64,000 nt of DNA from Oscillospiraceae bacterium (GCA_020025305.1 JAHHSG010000004.1:37206-101205), one strand, 5' to 3'; positions 24,772 through 33,469 are shown, counted from the first letter of the stretch. Notes: generated by a model from the sequence alone, not told the origin. Numbers and translations are program-made.

Positions 24772-26031
24772 TTACTCTCCTTTGATCTGGCTCCAGTAGC
24801 GTTTCGCCGCCTGTTCCGTTTTATTTTCACCGTACTCATAATAGACGGTGTTTCCAAGCGCTTCCGGCAGATAGCGCTGCTCTACATAGTGATTGGGGTA
24901 ATTGTGGGGATACTTGTAGGCGGCAGTCTTTCCTGTTCCGGCACTGTCCAGATGGACATTCTTCAAATGTCGGGGAATTTCTCCCATGTGCCCCTTTTCA
25001 ATATCCGCCATGGCAGCAAGAATGGCATTGTGGGCAGAGTTGGATTTCGGCGCCGTGGCCAGAAGAATGGCAGCCTCCGCCAGCGGAAGCCGCGCCTCCG
25101 GCAGCCCGATCTGCACTGCCGCATCTACACAAGCCTTGGTCACCACAATGGCTTGCGGATAGGCAAGTCCTACGTCCTCTGCTGCAATGACAAGTAAACG
25201 GCGGCAGGGGGACAAAAGATCTCCTGCCACCAGCAGACGTCCCAGATAATAGACGGCGGCGTCCGGATCTGATCCGCGGATCGACTTTTGGAGTGCCGAT
25301 AAAAGGTCAAAGTGGTCGTCTCCTTCTCTGTCATAGCGCATGGCACTGCACTGAGGCAGCTGTGAAGCATCTTCACTTGTCACATATAATTTCCCGTTTT
25401 CCGGGCGGGCAGACTGGTAGAGCAGCTCTACAGCCGTAATAGCCTTGCGCACATCACCGCCACAGTTCCGCGCTACTGTCATGGGCAGGGTGTCCTCCCA
25501 CATAAAGGGCAGGCTGCTGCGCTCCTGCTCAATCCGTAAGGCCCGCTCCACAGCAGGAAGTGCATCCTCCGGTGACAGAGGCTTAAATTCAAAGACGGTA
25601 CTGCGGGATAAAAGTGCGTTATAAATATAAAAATAGGGATTTTCTGTGGTAGAGGCGATTAAGGTAATTTTGCCGTTCTCCATAAATTCCAACAGGCTCT
25701 GCTGCTGCTTTTTATTAAAGTACTGGATTTCATCCAGATAGAGTAAAATCCCGTTGGGTGCCAGCATGGTGTCTACATCTGCAAGGATGTTCTTCACATC
25801 TTGCAGCGAAGCCGTGGTGGCGTTGAGATGGTATAGACGTTTCTCTGTACGTTTTGCGATAATACTTGCAATCGTTGTCTTTCCGGTCCCCGACGGCCCG
25901 TAAAAAATCAAATTTGCCGATGTCCCACTCTCAATAAGGCGGCGCAGCAAAGCCCCCTCCCCCAGAAGATGCTTTTGTCCCGCTACCTCATCCAATGTCC
26001 GGGGTCTGATTTCGTCTGCCAGCGGCTGCAT
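24772..26031 (-). CDS. rarA: Replication-associated recombination AAA+ ATPase RarA (MgsA)
   Basis: 419 residues. RarA acts at stalled replication forks with SSB. Walker A is YGPSGTGKTTIASII near residue 48, Walker B LYLDEIQYFNKKQQ, sensor 1 IASTTENPYF, with the tetramerisation domain in the C-terminal half (GYPEARLPLAEAAILLATAPKSNSA-type block, seen as LPEARLPLAEAAILLATAPK). The ATG at 26031 follows GGGAGG; an in-frame start 13 codons upstream lacks a site. The start MQPLADEIRPRTLDEVAGQ is the family norm. Confidence 0.95.
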   Translation of the reverse strand: MQPLADEIRPRTLDEVAGQKHLLGEGALLRRLIESGTSANLIFYGPSGTGKTTIASIIAKRTEKRLYHLNATTASLQDVKNILADVDTMLAPNGILLYLDEIQYFNKKQQQSLLEFMENGKITLIASTTENPYFYIYNALLSRSTVFEFKPLSPEDALPAVERALRIEQERSSLPFMWEDTLPMTVARNCGGDVRKAITAVELLYQSARPENGKLYVTSEDASQLPQCSAMRYDREGDDHFDLLSALQKSIRGSDPDAAVYYLGRLLVAGDLLSPCRRLLVIAAEDVGLAYPQAIVVTKACVDAAVQIGLPEARLPLAEAAILLATAPKSNSAHNAILAAMADIEKGHMGEIPRHLKNVHLDSAGTGKTAAYKYPHNYPNHYVEQRYLPEALGNTVYYEYGENKTEQAAKRYWSQIKGE

Positions 26032-26096
26032 GGCCACACCTCCCTTGCAATGATTATTGTAGTATACCATATTTCTTCTCTTTTTGCATCCCTGAA

Positions 26097-26125
26097 TTGC
26101 ATTTTCTCCCCGAGATTGTTATAAT
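26097..26125 (+). promoter_or_regulatory. Sigma-A promoter of nth, giving a nearly leaderless mRNA
   Basis: TTGCAT, 17-bp spacer, perfect TATAAT. Transcription should start near 26132, only 3-6 nt before the first start codons. Confidence 0.7.
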
Positions 26126-26137
26126 GCCCTTGAGGTG

Positions 26138-26791
26138 ATGCAATTGAAAACAAATAAGGAAATTTCTTCCATGATAGATATGCTAAAAGAGCTTTACCCT
26201 GATGCGGAATGTTCGCTGGACTACCAAAAGGACTATGAACTGCTCTTCTCTGTCCGTCTGGCGGCTCAGTGCACGGATGCGCGGGTCAATCTGGTCACAC
26301 CTGCCCTCTTCGCCCGCTATCCCACGCTGGAGGACTTCGCCACGGCAGACGTGGATGAGGTTGGAGAATATGTCCACTCTACCGGCTTCTGGCGCGCCAA
26401 GGCACGGGACATAGTGGCTGCCGCCAAAATGCTGGTAGAGACATACAACGGTAAGGTTCCCGACAATATGGAAGATCTGCTGCGTCTGCCCGGTGTTGGT
26501 CGGAAAACCGCCAATTTGATTTTAGGCGATATCTACGGCCAGGAGGGCTATGTCTGTGATACTCACTGTATCCGCATTACCGGGCGGCTGGGGATCACCG
26601 ATGGCAGCAAGGATCCGGTGAAGGTGGAGATGCAGCTGCGCAAGTGCATTCCCCCGGAGGAGTCCAACCATTTCTGCCACCGTATGGTGCTCCATGGGAG
26701 AGCCTTATGCACCGCCCGAAATCCCCAGTGCCACAGCTGTCCGCTGTCCGCACTCTGTACTTACGGCAAAGCGGCTCAGGAAACCGACTGA
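26138..26791 (+). CDS. nth: Endonuclease III
   Basis: 217 residues from the ATG at 26138 (a GTG at 26135 or a TTG at 26144 are alternatives). Nth removes oxidised pyrimidines and cuts the abasic site. The HhH motif LPGVGRKTANLILGD carries the catalytic lysine, and VCDTHCIRITGRLG carries the catalytic aspartate. The 4Fe-4S motif C-x6-C-x2-C-x5-C (CTARNPQCHSCPLSALC) is complete. No usual Shine-Dalgarno fits the first starts because the promoter lies so close. Confidence 0.95.
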   Translation: MQLKTNKEISSMIDMLKELYPDAECSLDYQKDYELLFSVRLAAQCTDARVNLVTPALFARYPTLEDFATADVDEVGEYVHSTGFWRAKARDIVAAAKMLVETYNGKVPDNMEDLLRLPGVGRKTANLILGDIYGQEGYVCDTHCIRITGRLGITDGSKDPVKVEMQLRKCIPPEESNHFCHRMVLHGRALCTARNPQCHSCPLSALCTYGKAAQETD

Positions 26792-26876
26792 TGCGCAAAG
26801 ATCTGTCCCAACACAGTCCTACATCTACTGGATTGAAAATTCTTTCTTTTATTGTTTCCTTAAGAGAAACTTTTTG

Positions 26877-26905
26877 TTGACTATGTCTCTTTTTTCTGCT
26901 ATACT
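26877..26905 (+). promoter_or_regulatory. Sigma-A promoter of the Xre-type regulator
   Basis: TTGACT, 17-bp spacer, TATACT. A short dyad GTTTC-N7-GAAAC lies just upstream (26854-26870) and may be an operator. Confidence 0.65.
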
Positions 26906-26941
26906 GAATGAGCTATATTGATACAATGAGGAGGTGAAGTT

Positions 26942-27673
26942 GTGGGTTCTTTTTCCTATCATGTTGGACAGCGGATTAAAAAGTATCGCAAAAGCCGCGG
27001 CTATACGATCGAAGAATTCTCGGCCATGATTCGTAAGAGTAAAGCTACCTTATCCAAGTACGAGAATGGGACCATTACCATTGATATTGAGACGCTGTAC
27101 GAGATTTCCAAGGCGTTGGATATTGATTTGAAGTGTTTTATCGACTATCAGCCGCCAATCTTCAATCATGATCTGGTACTTCCCAAGAGTTTCTATTTCA
27201 ACCAGCCTCGGGCCTATATGTACTACTACGACGGGCGAATCCATCAGGTCGTCCGATCCCTGCTCTGCTTCTCCCCTGCCGCCTCCGGCCAAGCCATTGA
27301 CGTGATGCTGTATGTAGGTGTAGTCTCTTTTTCCGAGCCTGACCGTTGTCAGCATCTATTTACCGGCGAGATGAAGCCCTATGACACCATTACTCATATG
27401 GTACTCACCAACCAAATTAATGAGGCGGAGAAGATGTACATCTGTATGCTCAATCCCATGCAGAATCGGATGCCCGCCATTGGTCTGCTCTCTGGTATCG
27501 GCAGCACACCTTTCTTTGCACCCATCGCCATGAAAGCACTGATTTCCAAGGAGCCTCTGGCGGAAAATGATAAGCTCCTCACCACCATCAAGCTGGATAA
27601 GGAGGACTACCACTGGCTGCGCTCCTATAATATGATGGTAGTAAATCGTCCCTCGGCTCTGCCGCTGGACTAA
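26942..27673 (+). CDS. Xre-type HTH regulator with an unassigned C-terminal domain
   Basis: 243 residues, GTG start behind GAGGAGG. The N-terminal Cro/C1 helix-turn-helix covers residues 8-63 (VGQRIKKYRKSRGYTIEEF, then SKATLSKYENGTITIDIETL and ISKALDI). The remaining 170 residues, with YYYDGRIHQVVRSLLCF, and RHTYMVLT-like and LRSYNMMVVNRPSALP blocks, do not match any domain I know and may sense a ligand. It stands alone on the plus strand, convergent with sigE. Regulated genes cannot be inferred from the context. Confidence 0.8.
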   Translation: MGSFSYHVGQRIKKYRKSRGYTIEEFSAMIRKSKATLSKYENGTITIDIETLYEISKALDIDLKCFIDYQPPIFNHDLVLPKSFYFNQPRAYMYYYDGRIHQVVRSLLCFSPAASGQAIDVMLYVGVVSFSEPDRCQHLFTGEMKPYDTITHMVLTNQINEAEKMYICMLNPMQNRMPAIGLLSGIGSTPFFAPIAMKALISKEPLAENDKLLTTIKLDKEDYHWLRSYNMMVVNRPSALPLD

Positions 27674-27689
27674 ATTTTCAAACAAAAAG

Positions 27690-27727
27690 AAAAGGACAGC
27701 ATCTGCACATGCAGATGCTGTCCTTTT
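27690..27727. terminator. Bidirectional terminator between the regulator and sigE
   Basis: AAAAGGACAGCATCTGC / GCAGATGCTGTCCTTTT with a 4-nt loop; the last base pair reaches the sigE stop. Confidence 0.85.
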
Positions 27728-28434
27728 CAGCTCATGCGGATGATTTCACGGCGAAGGCGTGCAATAATCCGCTTTTCCAAGCGTGAGATGTAAGATTGAG
27801 AAATGCCCAGACGATCCGCCACTTCCTTTTGTGTCAGCTCCCTGTGTCCGTAGAGGCCAAAGCGCAAGGTGATGATTTCCTGCTCCCGTCCAGAGAGCCG
27901 GGACACGGCATCTCCCAACAGCTTGCGGTCCACATCTTCCTCGATGGGCCGCATCACCACATCACTGTCTGTCCCCAGCACGTCGGATAAAAGCAATTCC
28001 TTACCGTCCCAATCGGTGTTGAGCGGCTCGTCAAAGCTGACCTCTGTGCGCTGAGAGGAGTTCTTCCGTAAATACATCAAAATCTCATTTTCAATACAGC
28101 GGGAGGCATAGGTGGCCAGTTTAATATTTTTATCTGCACGAAAGGTATTGATGGCTTTAATGAGTCCAATGGTGCCGATGGAGATCAGATCCTCAATATT
28201 GATTCCCGTATTTTCAAATCGCTTTGCGATATAGACCACCAAGCGCAGATTGTGCTCAATCAGTGTCTGGCGTACGCTCAGTTCCCCTTGGTCCAACCGT
28301 GCCACCAGATCCCGTTCCTCCTCCCTTGTTAATGGCGGCGGCAGCGTATCGCTTCCGCCGATGTACATGACCTTATCCGGCCTGCTGTGCCTGACAATCC
28401 ATAGTCGCAGCTTTTCTATGATTTTTCGTATCAT
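27727..28434 (-). CDS. sigE: Sporulation sigma factor SigE (pro-sigma-E)
   Basis: 235 residues. Sigma-E drives early mother-cell transcription. The N-terminal pro-sequence (about residues 1-27) is amphipathic, MIRKIIEKLRLWIVR, and ends with MYIGGSDTLPPPL, the region cut by SpoIIGA. Region 2 has NLRLVVYIAKRFENTG and EDLISIGTIGLIKAI; region 4.2 is EVADRLGISQSYISRLEKR. The ATG at 28434 follows AAGGAGGACGGC. It lies inside the end of spoIIGA (62-nt overlap), so the pair is translationally linked. Confidence 0.97.
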   Translation of the reverse strand: MIRKIIEKLRLWIVRHSRPDKVMYIGGSDTLPPPLTREEERDLVARLDQGELSVRQTLIEHNLRLVVYIAKRFENTGINIEDLISIGTIGLIKAINTFRADKNIKLATYASRCIENEILMYLRKNSSQRTEVSFDEPLNTDWDGKELLLSDVLGTDSDVVMRPIEEDVDRKLLGDAVSRLSGREQEIITLRFGLYGHRELTQKEVADRLGISQSYISRLEKRIIARLRREIIRMS

Positions 28435-29305
28435 GCCGTCCTCCTTCCACATCCATGCCCCCCCATAATCCGCAGTAGCCGCCACCATCACTGAGCGGAC
28501 CTTCCGCCAGCGCCACCAGTGTCCGAGGATATTTTTTCTTTTCCAGGCTGATATAGTCACTGCGCACCGCCAGCAGCAGTCCGGACGCATTGCCAACACT
28601 GCGAAATGGCAGCAGTGTAAAATCCGTGCCTGCTCCTTTTTGGTGGAGCAGCACCATCTTTTCCTCTGGCGGCAGTTTACTGGTCAGAATTGTTTGGATC
28701 TCCGCCGGCCACAGGTTCATCAGAACGGTTTGTTCCAATACAAGCACCGGCCGACCGGTTCCCGGCTCCCGCAGCGTATTTCCTGTATCATGCAGCACTG
28801 AGAGTTGCTGTTGATGCTGATGAAGCGATACAGTCACTGTCATAATCTCTCCTCCCCCGTGTCTGGCCCCCTGTCGAAAGACCAGATGCAGCAATATCAT
28901 CATCGAAGTTGTAGTCAGCAGCAGAATCGGCCAATTGATTTGGGCGTAATACAGTCGACGGAAGAGTACACCCGGACTTCCCGCCGCCAAGCCGACCGCC
29001 AGCAGCAGTCCCGCCAAGGCCCCAGACAGCAAAAAAAAGAGTGCCATCAGCCGCCAACAGCGAGGAACAGGACGGAAAGCCAGATAGGATAGGAGCAAGC
29101 CCGCTGCCGCTTTGCACGGTGCGCAGGCTAAAATCTCTCCTCCCGGAATGAAAACCGCCACCGCATAGGCCGCCCCCAGTGCGGCACAAAGGAGCAATCT
29201 CCGGCGGTGCAGTGGTGCGCCGGCCAGCCGTGCTGTACATAGGAGCAGCAAATAGTCCACCGCAAGATTCAGCACAAAAACCCGGTCGATGTAAATCACC
29301 GTCAT
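28373..29305 (-). CDS. spoIIGA: Sigma-E processing aspartyl protease SpoIIGA
   Basis: 310 residues. Five or so membrane segments fill the N-terminal half (VFVLNLAVDYLLLLCTARLAG onward), and a cytoplasmic aspartyl-protease domain has the HDTGNTLREP motif near residue 175. SpoIIGA cleaves pro-sigma-E after the septum forms. The ATG at 29305 follows GGAGGTGAGGGG; an upstream in-frame start lacks a site. The family usually ends about YxALWGG, seen here as YCGLWGG; the last 25 residues beyond this overlap the sigE coding start in another frame. Confidence 0.93.
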   Translation of the reverse strand: MTVIYIDRVFVLNLAVDYLLLLCTARLAGAPLHRRRLLLCAALGAAYAVAVFIPGGEILACAPCKAAAGLLLSYLAFRPVPRCWRLMALFFLLSGALAGLLLAVGLAAGSPGVLFRRLYYAQINWPILLLTTTSMMILLHLVFRQGARHGGGEIMTVTVSLHQHQQQLSVLHDTGNTLREPGTGRPVLVLEQTVLMNLWPAEIQTILTSKLPPEEKMVLLHQKGAGTDFTLLPFRSVGNASGLLLAVRSDYISLEKKKYPRTLVALAEGPLSDGGGYCGLWGGMDVEGGRHDTKNHRKAATMDCQAQQAG

Positions 29306-29326
29306 CCCCTCACCTCCCGCAGGCTT

Positions 29327-29360
29327 ATTATACCGTTGCTGCAGGATGAAATTAGTCATA
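29327..29360 (-). promoter_or_regulatory. Candidate spoIIG promoter
   Basis: Minus-strand TATAAT at 29332-29327. A Spo0A-like TGACTAA (one mismatch to TGNCGAA) lies at 29358-29352, with TATGAC at about 22-bp spacing, resembling the long-spaced Spo0A-dependent spoIIG promoter. The stretch 29361-29584 holds no gene I can support. Confidence 0.4.
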
Positions 29361-29584
29361 AAAAGCCGTCATACGTATTTCCATCTCGGTGAAAAAAGAT
29401 TTCCATACATATGTACGGAGATTTCCGCTTATCAAAAAAACTGACCGCAGACGCGGTTCGTCTGTTCTCATAGAAGGAAAAGATGTCGTAAAAACGGATC
29501 GTCGGAAGAAATATGCGATCATTGAGATCCATCCAGTGGCTGCTATAAATGACGGCATTTCTCGTTAAGAACATGAAAACCTAC

Positions 29585-29613
29585 TTGACAATGGCAATGC
29601 TGCGCTGTATTAT
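29585..29613 (+). promoter_or_regulatory. Sigma-A promoter of the riboflavin operon
   Basis: Perfect TTGACA, 17-bp spacer, TATTAT, immediately before the FMN riboswitch. Confidence 0.85.
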
Positions 29614-29629
29614 AAAGAAAATAAATAAA

Positions 29630-29810
29630 TCTTCAGGGCAGGGTGAAATTCCCTACCGGTGGTATAGCCCACGAGCCGCAAGGCATGATTCGGTGAAATT
29701 CCGAGGCCGACAGTTAAAGTCTGGATGAAAGAAGATGTGATCCGAAAGTGTAGTTTTTTTGCTGCACTGTTCTGATACGTGCTCTGGAATCATGGATTCC
29801 AGAGTTTTTT
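29630..29810 (+). promoter_or_regulatory. FMN riboswitch (RFN element) with terminator
   Basis: The aptamer at about 29630-29738 contains the conserved AGGGCAGGGTGAAATTCCC, GGTGGTATAGCCCACGAGCC, GATTCGGTGAAATTCCGA and GCCGACAGT..AGTCTGGATG parts in order. The expression platform ends in a strong hairpin, CTCTGGAATC / GATTCCAGAG (29782-29804), and TTTTTTATT. FMN binding should end transcription before ribD. Confidence 0.96.
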
Positions 29811-29833
29811 ATTAGAAAATTTTGGATGTGAAC

Positions 29834-29860
29834 AAGCCCTGAACATTATGTTCAGGGCTT
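29834..29860 (+). repeat. Perfect 12-bp inverted repeat before ribD
   Basis: AAGCCCTGAACA-TTA-TGTTCAGGGCTT, loop of three, between the riboswitch terminator and the ribD ribosome-binding site at 29869. Only TTTGCTG follows, so it is not a standard terminator. Confidence 0.85.
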
Positions 29861-29881
29861 TGCTGTTGGGAGGCGATTGGA

Positions 29882-30988
29882 TTGAATGATCAGGACTGGA
29901 TGCGCCGTGCATTAAATCTTGCGGTCCGTGGTGAAGGATGGACATCCCCCAATCCTATGGTTGGAGCCGTGATTGTCCGGAATGGAAAAATAATAGGGGA
30001 AGGCTGGCATGAAAAATGCGGTGCGCTGCATGCTGAACGCCATGCACTCTCCCACTGTTCAGAAGATCCCGCAGGTGCGACTATGTATGTTACTTTGGAA
30101 CCTTGCTGCCATGTTGGACGACAGCCGCCCTGTACCCAGGCCATTATAGAAGCTGGAATCCGCAGAGTGGTCATCGGCTCTGCGGACCCCAATCCCTTCG
30201 TTGCGGGACAAGGTGTACAGATTTTACGGCAAGCTGGGATTGAAATCACAGAAAATGTGCTGGGCAAAGAGTGCGACAAAATCAATCAGATTTTTTTCCA
30301 CTATATTCAAAGCAAAAAGCCATACGTCGCCATGAAATATGCCATGACGATGGATGGAAAAATCGCCTGCTGCACCGGTGAGTCAAAATGGGTCACCGGA
30401 GAGGATGCCAGAGCTCATGTCCATAGACTACGCCATCGGTATCGAGCTATTATGGCAGGTGTAGGCACGGTGCTGGCCGACGATCCGATGCTTAACTGCC
30501 GCATGGAAAATGGACGAGATCCCATTCGGGTCATCTGTGACTCTTCTCTGCGGACCCCCCTCACATCACAGTTGGTGCGCACCGCCGCCCAAATTCCTAC
30601 GATTTTAGCAACGGCTCAAACGGATTCCAAAAGGGCACAGCCTTATCTCCATGCCGGCTGCACGGTCCTCAGCCTGCCGGGACCAGACGGAAAAGTAGAC
30701 CTGTCTGCATTGATGGCGGAGCTCGGGAAATTGGAAATCGATTCTGTACTGCTGGAGGGTGGCGGAACGCTGAACTGGTCGATGCTGAAAGCCGGACTTG
30801 TACAGCGGGTATATACCTATCTTGCCCCGAAACTATTTGGTGGGGCGGATGCGAAAACGCCGATCGAGGGAGAAGGTTTTACTACGCCGAATCATGCCCT
30901 TGCGCTGTGCAACAGCCAAATCACCCCAATTGGGTCGGATTTTTTGATTGAAAGTGAGGTGAAACAGCATGTTCACAGGGATTATTGA
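29882..30988 (+). CDS. ribD: Bifunctional pyrimidine deaminase/reductase RibD
   Basis: 368 residues. RibD deaminates and then reduces the pyrimidine intermediate from GTP. The N-terminal deaminase has the zinc motif HAERHALSHC and PCCHVGRQPPC (near residues 50 and 75); the reductase domain starts near 145 with KKPYVAMKYAMTMDGKIA and includes LLEGGGTLNWS. The start is the TTG at 29882, 7 nt after GGGAGG; no ATG fits. Its last 20 nt overlap ribE. Confidence 0.96.
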   Translation: MNDQDWMRRALNLAVRGEGWTSPNPMVGAVIVRNGKIIGEGWHEKCGALHAERHALSHCSEDPAGATMYVTLEPCCHVGRQPPCTQAIIEAGIRRVVIGSADPNPFVAGQGVQILRQAGIEITENVLGKECDKINQIFFHYIQSKKPYVAMKYAMTMDGKIACCTGESKWVTGEDARAHVHRLRHRYRAIMAGVGTVLADDPMLNCRMENGRDPIRVICDSSLRTPLTSQLVRTAAQIPTILATAQTDSKRAQPYLHAGCTVLSLPGPDGKVDLSALMAELGKLEIDSVLLEGGGTLNWSMLKAGLVQRVYTYLAPKLFGGADAKTPIEGEGFTTPNHALALCNSQITPIGSDFLIESEVKQHVHRDY

Positions 30989-31616
30989 AGAAATGGGCAC
31001 CATCCAAGCCGTGCACCGGGGCAGTTTTTCCGAAGTGCTTACCATCGGGGCCTCTACTGTACTGGACGACGCGAAAATAGGAGACAGCATCGCAGTCAAC
31101 GGTATTTGCCTTACGGTAACCAGCCGCACAGCCAACAGCTTTACCGTTGATGTCATGCATGAGACACTGAACCGCTCCTCGCTGGCCGGATTGCGGCCGG
31201 GTTCCAGGGTGAATCTGGAACGGGCCATGTTGGCTAACGGCCGATTCGGCGGTCACATTGTGTCCGGCCATGTGGATGGCACCGGCCGCATCACCAACAT
31301 TAAAAAGGATGATATCGCTCACTGGTATACCGTTTCCGCTGCCCCGAATCTGCTGCGTTACATCGTGGAGAAGGGTTCCATCACCATTGACGGCATCAGC
31401 CTGACTGTGGCCTGCGTCACCGCCCGGGACTTTGCTGTATCCGTGATTCCGCATACATCGTCTGTTACTACGCTGGGTCGGAAACGCTGTGGTGATGTGG
31501 TGAATCTGGAGACAGATATTCTGGGTAAGTATATAGAAAAGCTCTCTACCCCGGCACAAATGCCTCCCGCTCAATCACACCTTACCCTTTCATTTTTACA
31601 GGAAACTGGATTTTAA
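30969..31616 (+). CDS. ribE: Riboflavin synthase alpha subunit
   Basis: 215 residues with the typical duplicated lumazine-binding barrel: MFTGIIEEMGTI at the start, NGICLTV in the first half and DGISLTVACV in the second, plus GGHIVSGHVDGTG. It dismutates two 6,7-dimethyl-8-ribityllumazine molecules into riboflavin. It overlaps ribD by 20 nt, behind GAGGTG. Confidence 0.96.
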   Translation: MFTGIIEEMGTIQAVHRGSFSEVLTIGASTVLDDAKIGDSIAVNGICLTVTSRTANSFTVDVMHETLNRSSLAGLRPGSRVNLERAMLANGRFGGHIVSGHVDGTGRITNIKKDDIAHWYTVSAAPNLLRYIVEKGSITIDGISLTVACVTARDFAVSVIPHTSSVTTLGRKRCGDVVNLETDILGKYIEKLSTPAQMPPAQSHLTLSFLQETGF

Positions 31617-31635
31617 TCAATGGAGGAATACAATC

Positions 31636-32850
31636 ATGGAACAGCAATACTGCACGATTGATGAAGCACTGGAAGAACTGCGGCTTGGCCATATTCTGGT
31701 TGTCATCGACGATCCCGACCGCGAAAATGAGGGCGACATGATCTGTGCGGCCCAGTTTGCCACCACAGAGAATGTCAACTTTATGGCCACTCATGCCAAG
31801 GGCTTGATCTGCACCCCTATGAGCGAGGAAGTGGCCCATCGTCTGGGTCTGGAACAAATGGTCAAGGTAAATACCGACAACCACTGTACCGCCTTTACAG
31901 TCTCCATCGATCATGTAGATACTACCACTGGTATCTCTGCCGAAGAGAGAGGCTACACCTGTCGCAAGTGCGTGGACTCTTCCACGAAGCCGGAAGATCT
32001 GCGCCGCCCCGGTCATGTGTTTCCGCTGGTGTCAAAACCACAGGGCGTACTGGAACGTAACGGTCACACCGAGGCCACGGTAGACCTTTGCCGACTGGCG
32101 GGGCTGCAGCAGTGCGGTCTCTGCTGCGAAATCATGCGGGACGATGGCACCATGATGCGGACAACTGAATTGTTGGCGAAAGCCAAAGAATGGGGATTGA
32201 AAATTACTACCATCAAAGCCCTGCAGGATTACTGCCGCCGCCACGACAAGCATGTAATTCGGGAGGCCTGTGCCAAGATGCCCACCCGATACGGAGATTT
32301 TCAGATCTACGGCTATGTCAACGATATAACCGGGGAACATCATGTAGCACTGGTGAAGGGAGATATCGGAAACGGTGAGGATGTACTCTGCCGTGTTCAC
32401 TCCGAGTGCCTTACCGGCGATGTTTTTGGTTCGGCCCGGTGCGACTGCGGTGACCAACTGCACACTGCGATGCAGCTGATTGAAAAAGAGGGCCGGGGTG
32501 TACTGCTGTATATGCGTCAGGAAGGACGGGGCATTGGCCTGATCAACAAGCTCAAGGCATACGTGCTTCAGGAGCAGGGCTATGATACTGTAGACGCCAA
32601 CGTAAAGCTTGGATTTGCCCCCGATCTGCGGGAATATTACATTGGAGCCCAGATTCTGCGGGACTTGGGTGTACGCAGTATGCGGCTGCTTACAAACAAT
32701 CCGGATAAGGTCTACCAGCTGGAAGACTTTGGCTTAAAAATCAACGGACGTGTGCCAATCCAGATTGCCCCCACCAGATTTGATCTGCACTACCTGAAAA
32801 CCAAGCAGGAGCGCATGGGTCATCTTCTGAACAAACTGGATGTACAATAA
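31636..32850 (+). CDS. ribBA: Bifunctional DHBP synthase / GTP cyclohydrolase II RibBA
   Basis: 404 residues. RibB part (about 1-205): VVIDDPDRENEGDMI, DNHCTAFTVSIDH and RRPGHVFPLVS. RibA part (about 206-404) holds the zinc site CLTGDVFGSARCDCG and YMRQEGRGIGL. It supplies both precursors of the pathway, from ribulose-5-phosphate and GTP. Confidence 0.96.
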   Translation: MEQQYCTIDEALEELRLGHILVVIDDPDRENEGDMICAAQFATTENVNFMATHAKGLICTPMSEEVAHRLGLEQMVKVNTDNHCTAFTVSIDHVDTTTGISAEERGYTCRKCVDSSTKPEDLRRPGHVFPLVSKPQGVLERNGHTEATVDLCRLAGLQQCGLCCEIMRDDGTMMRTTELLAKAKEWGLKITTIKALQDYCRRHDKHVIREACAKMPTRYGDFQIYGYVNDITGEHHVALVKGDIGNGEDVLCRVHSECLTGDVFGSARCDCGDQLHTAMQLIEKEGRGVLLYMRQEGRGIGLINKLKAYVLQEQGYDTVDANVKLGFAPDLREYYIGAQILRDLGVRSMRLLTNNPDKVYQLEDFGLKINGRVPIQIAPTRFDLHYLKTKQERMGHLLNKLDVQ

Positions 32851-32872
32851 TTAAAATGATGGAGTGTTTATG

Positions 32873-33349
32873 ATGAAAACTTTTGAAGGAAATCTTGTTT
32901 CAAAAAATATCCGCATTGGCATTGTGGCAGCCCGCTTCAACGAGTTTATCACGGCAAAACTTTTGAGCGGTGCCGAGGATGCCCTGCTTCGCCACAACGT
33001 GCGGTCCGACGACATTCATGTGGCATGGGTACCCGGCGCATTTGAAATTCCCATGGTTGCCTCCAAAATGGCTAAAAGCGGAAACTATGATGCAGTGATC
33101 TGTCTGGGCGCTGTGATTCGGGGCAGTACCAGCCACTATGACTATGTTTGCAACGAGGTGTCCAAAGGGGTGGCAAGTGTATCACTGGAGACCGGTATCC
33201 CTGTGATGTTCGGTATACTGACCACGGAGAATATCGAGCAGGCCATTGAGCGAGCAGGAACTAAGGCAGGCAACAAAGGGTTCGATTGTGCGGTTGGTGC
33301 AATTGAAATGGTCAATTTGCTGCGTGACCTGGACGAGCCTAATCGATGA
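32873..33349 (+). CDS. ribH: 6,7-dimethyl-8-ribityllumazine synthase
   Basis: 158 residues. RibH joins the RibB and RibD products into lumazine. IRIGIVAARFNEFI, VPGAFEIPMVASKMA, GAVIRGSTSHYDYV and PVMFGILTTEN are conserved. Tandem ATG codons (32870, 32873) follow GGAG; the second gives better spacing. Last gene of the riboswitch operon. Confidence 0.95.
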   Translation: MKTFEGNLVSKNIRIGIVAARFNEFITAKLLSGAEDALLRHNVRSDDIHVAWVPGAFEIPMVASKMAKSGNYDAVICLGAVIRGSTSHYDYVCNEVSKGVASVSLETGIPVMFGILTTENIEQAIERAGTKAGNKGFDCAVGAIEMVNLLRDLDEPNR

Positions 33350-33424
33350 TTGAAAGAAAGCATTCCCATATGGAACGATACCCATTTGTTGGACAGAGAT
33401 CGGAACGATGATGGACGAATAGAG

Positions 33425-33469
33425 AACACGGGACGCAGCAGTATCTTCGCCTGCTGCGTCCCGTGTTTT
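33425..33469 (+). terminator. Riboflavin operon terminator
   Basis: 17-bp G+C-rich stem AACACGGGACGCAGCAG / CTGCTGCGTCCCGTGTT and TTTT. From 33470 to 33636 I see no gene I can support. Confidence 0.9.

Noticed and set aside
29389..29571. 60-codon frame with GTG start between spoIIGA and the FMN riboswitch, basic and lysine-rich
   Set aside because: Reads plausibly as protein but has no Shine-Dalgarno, no family I know and no promoter; could be a relic.
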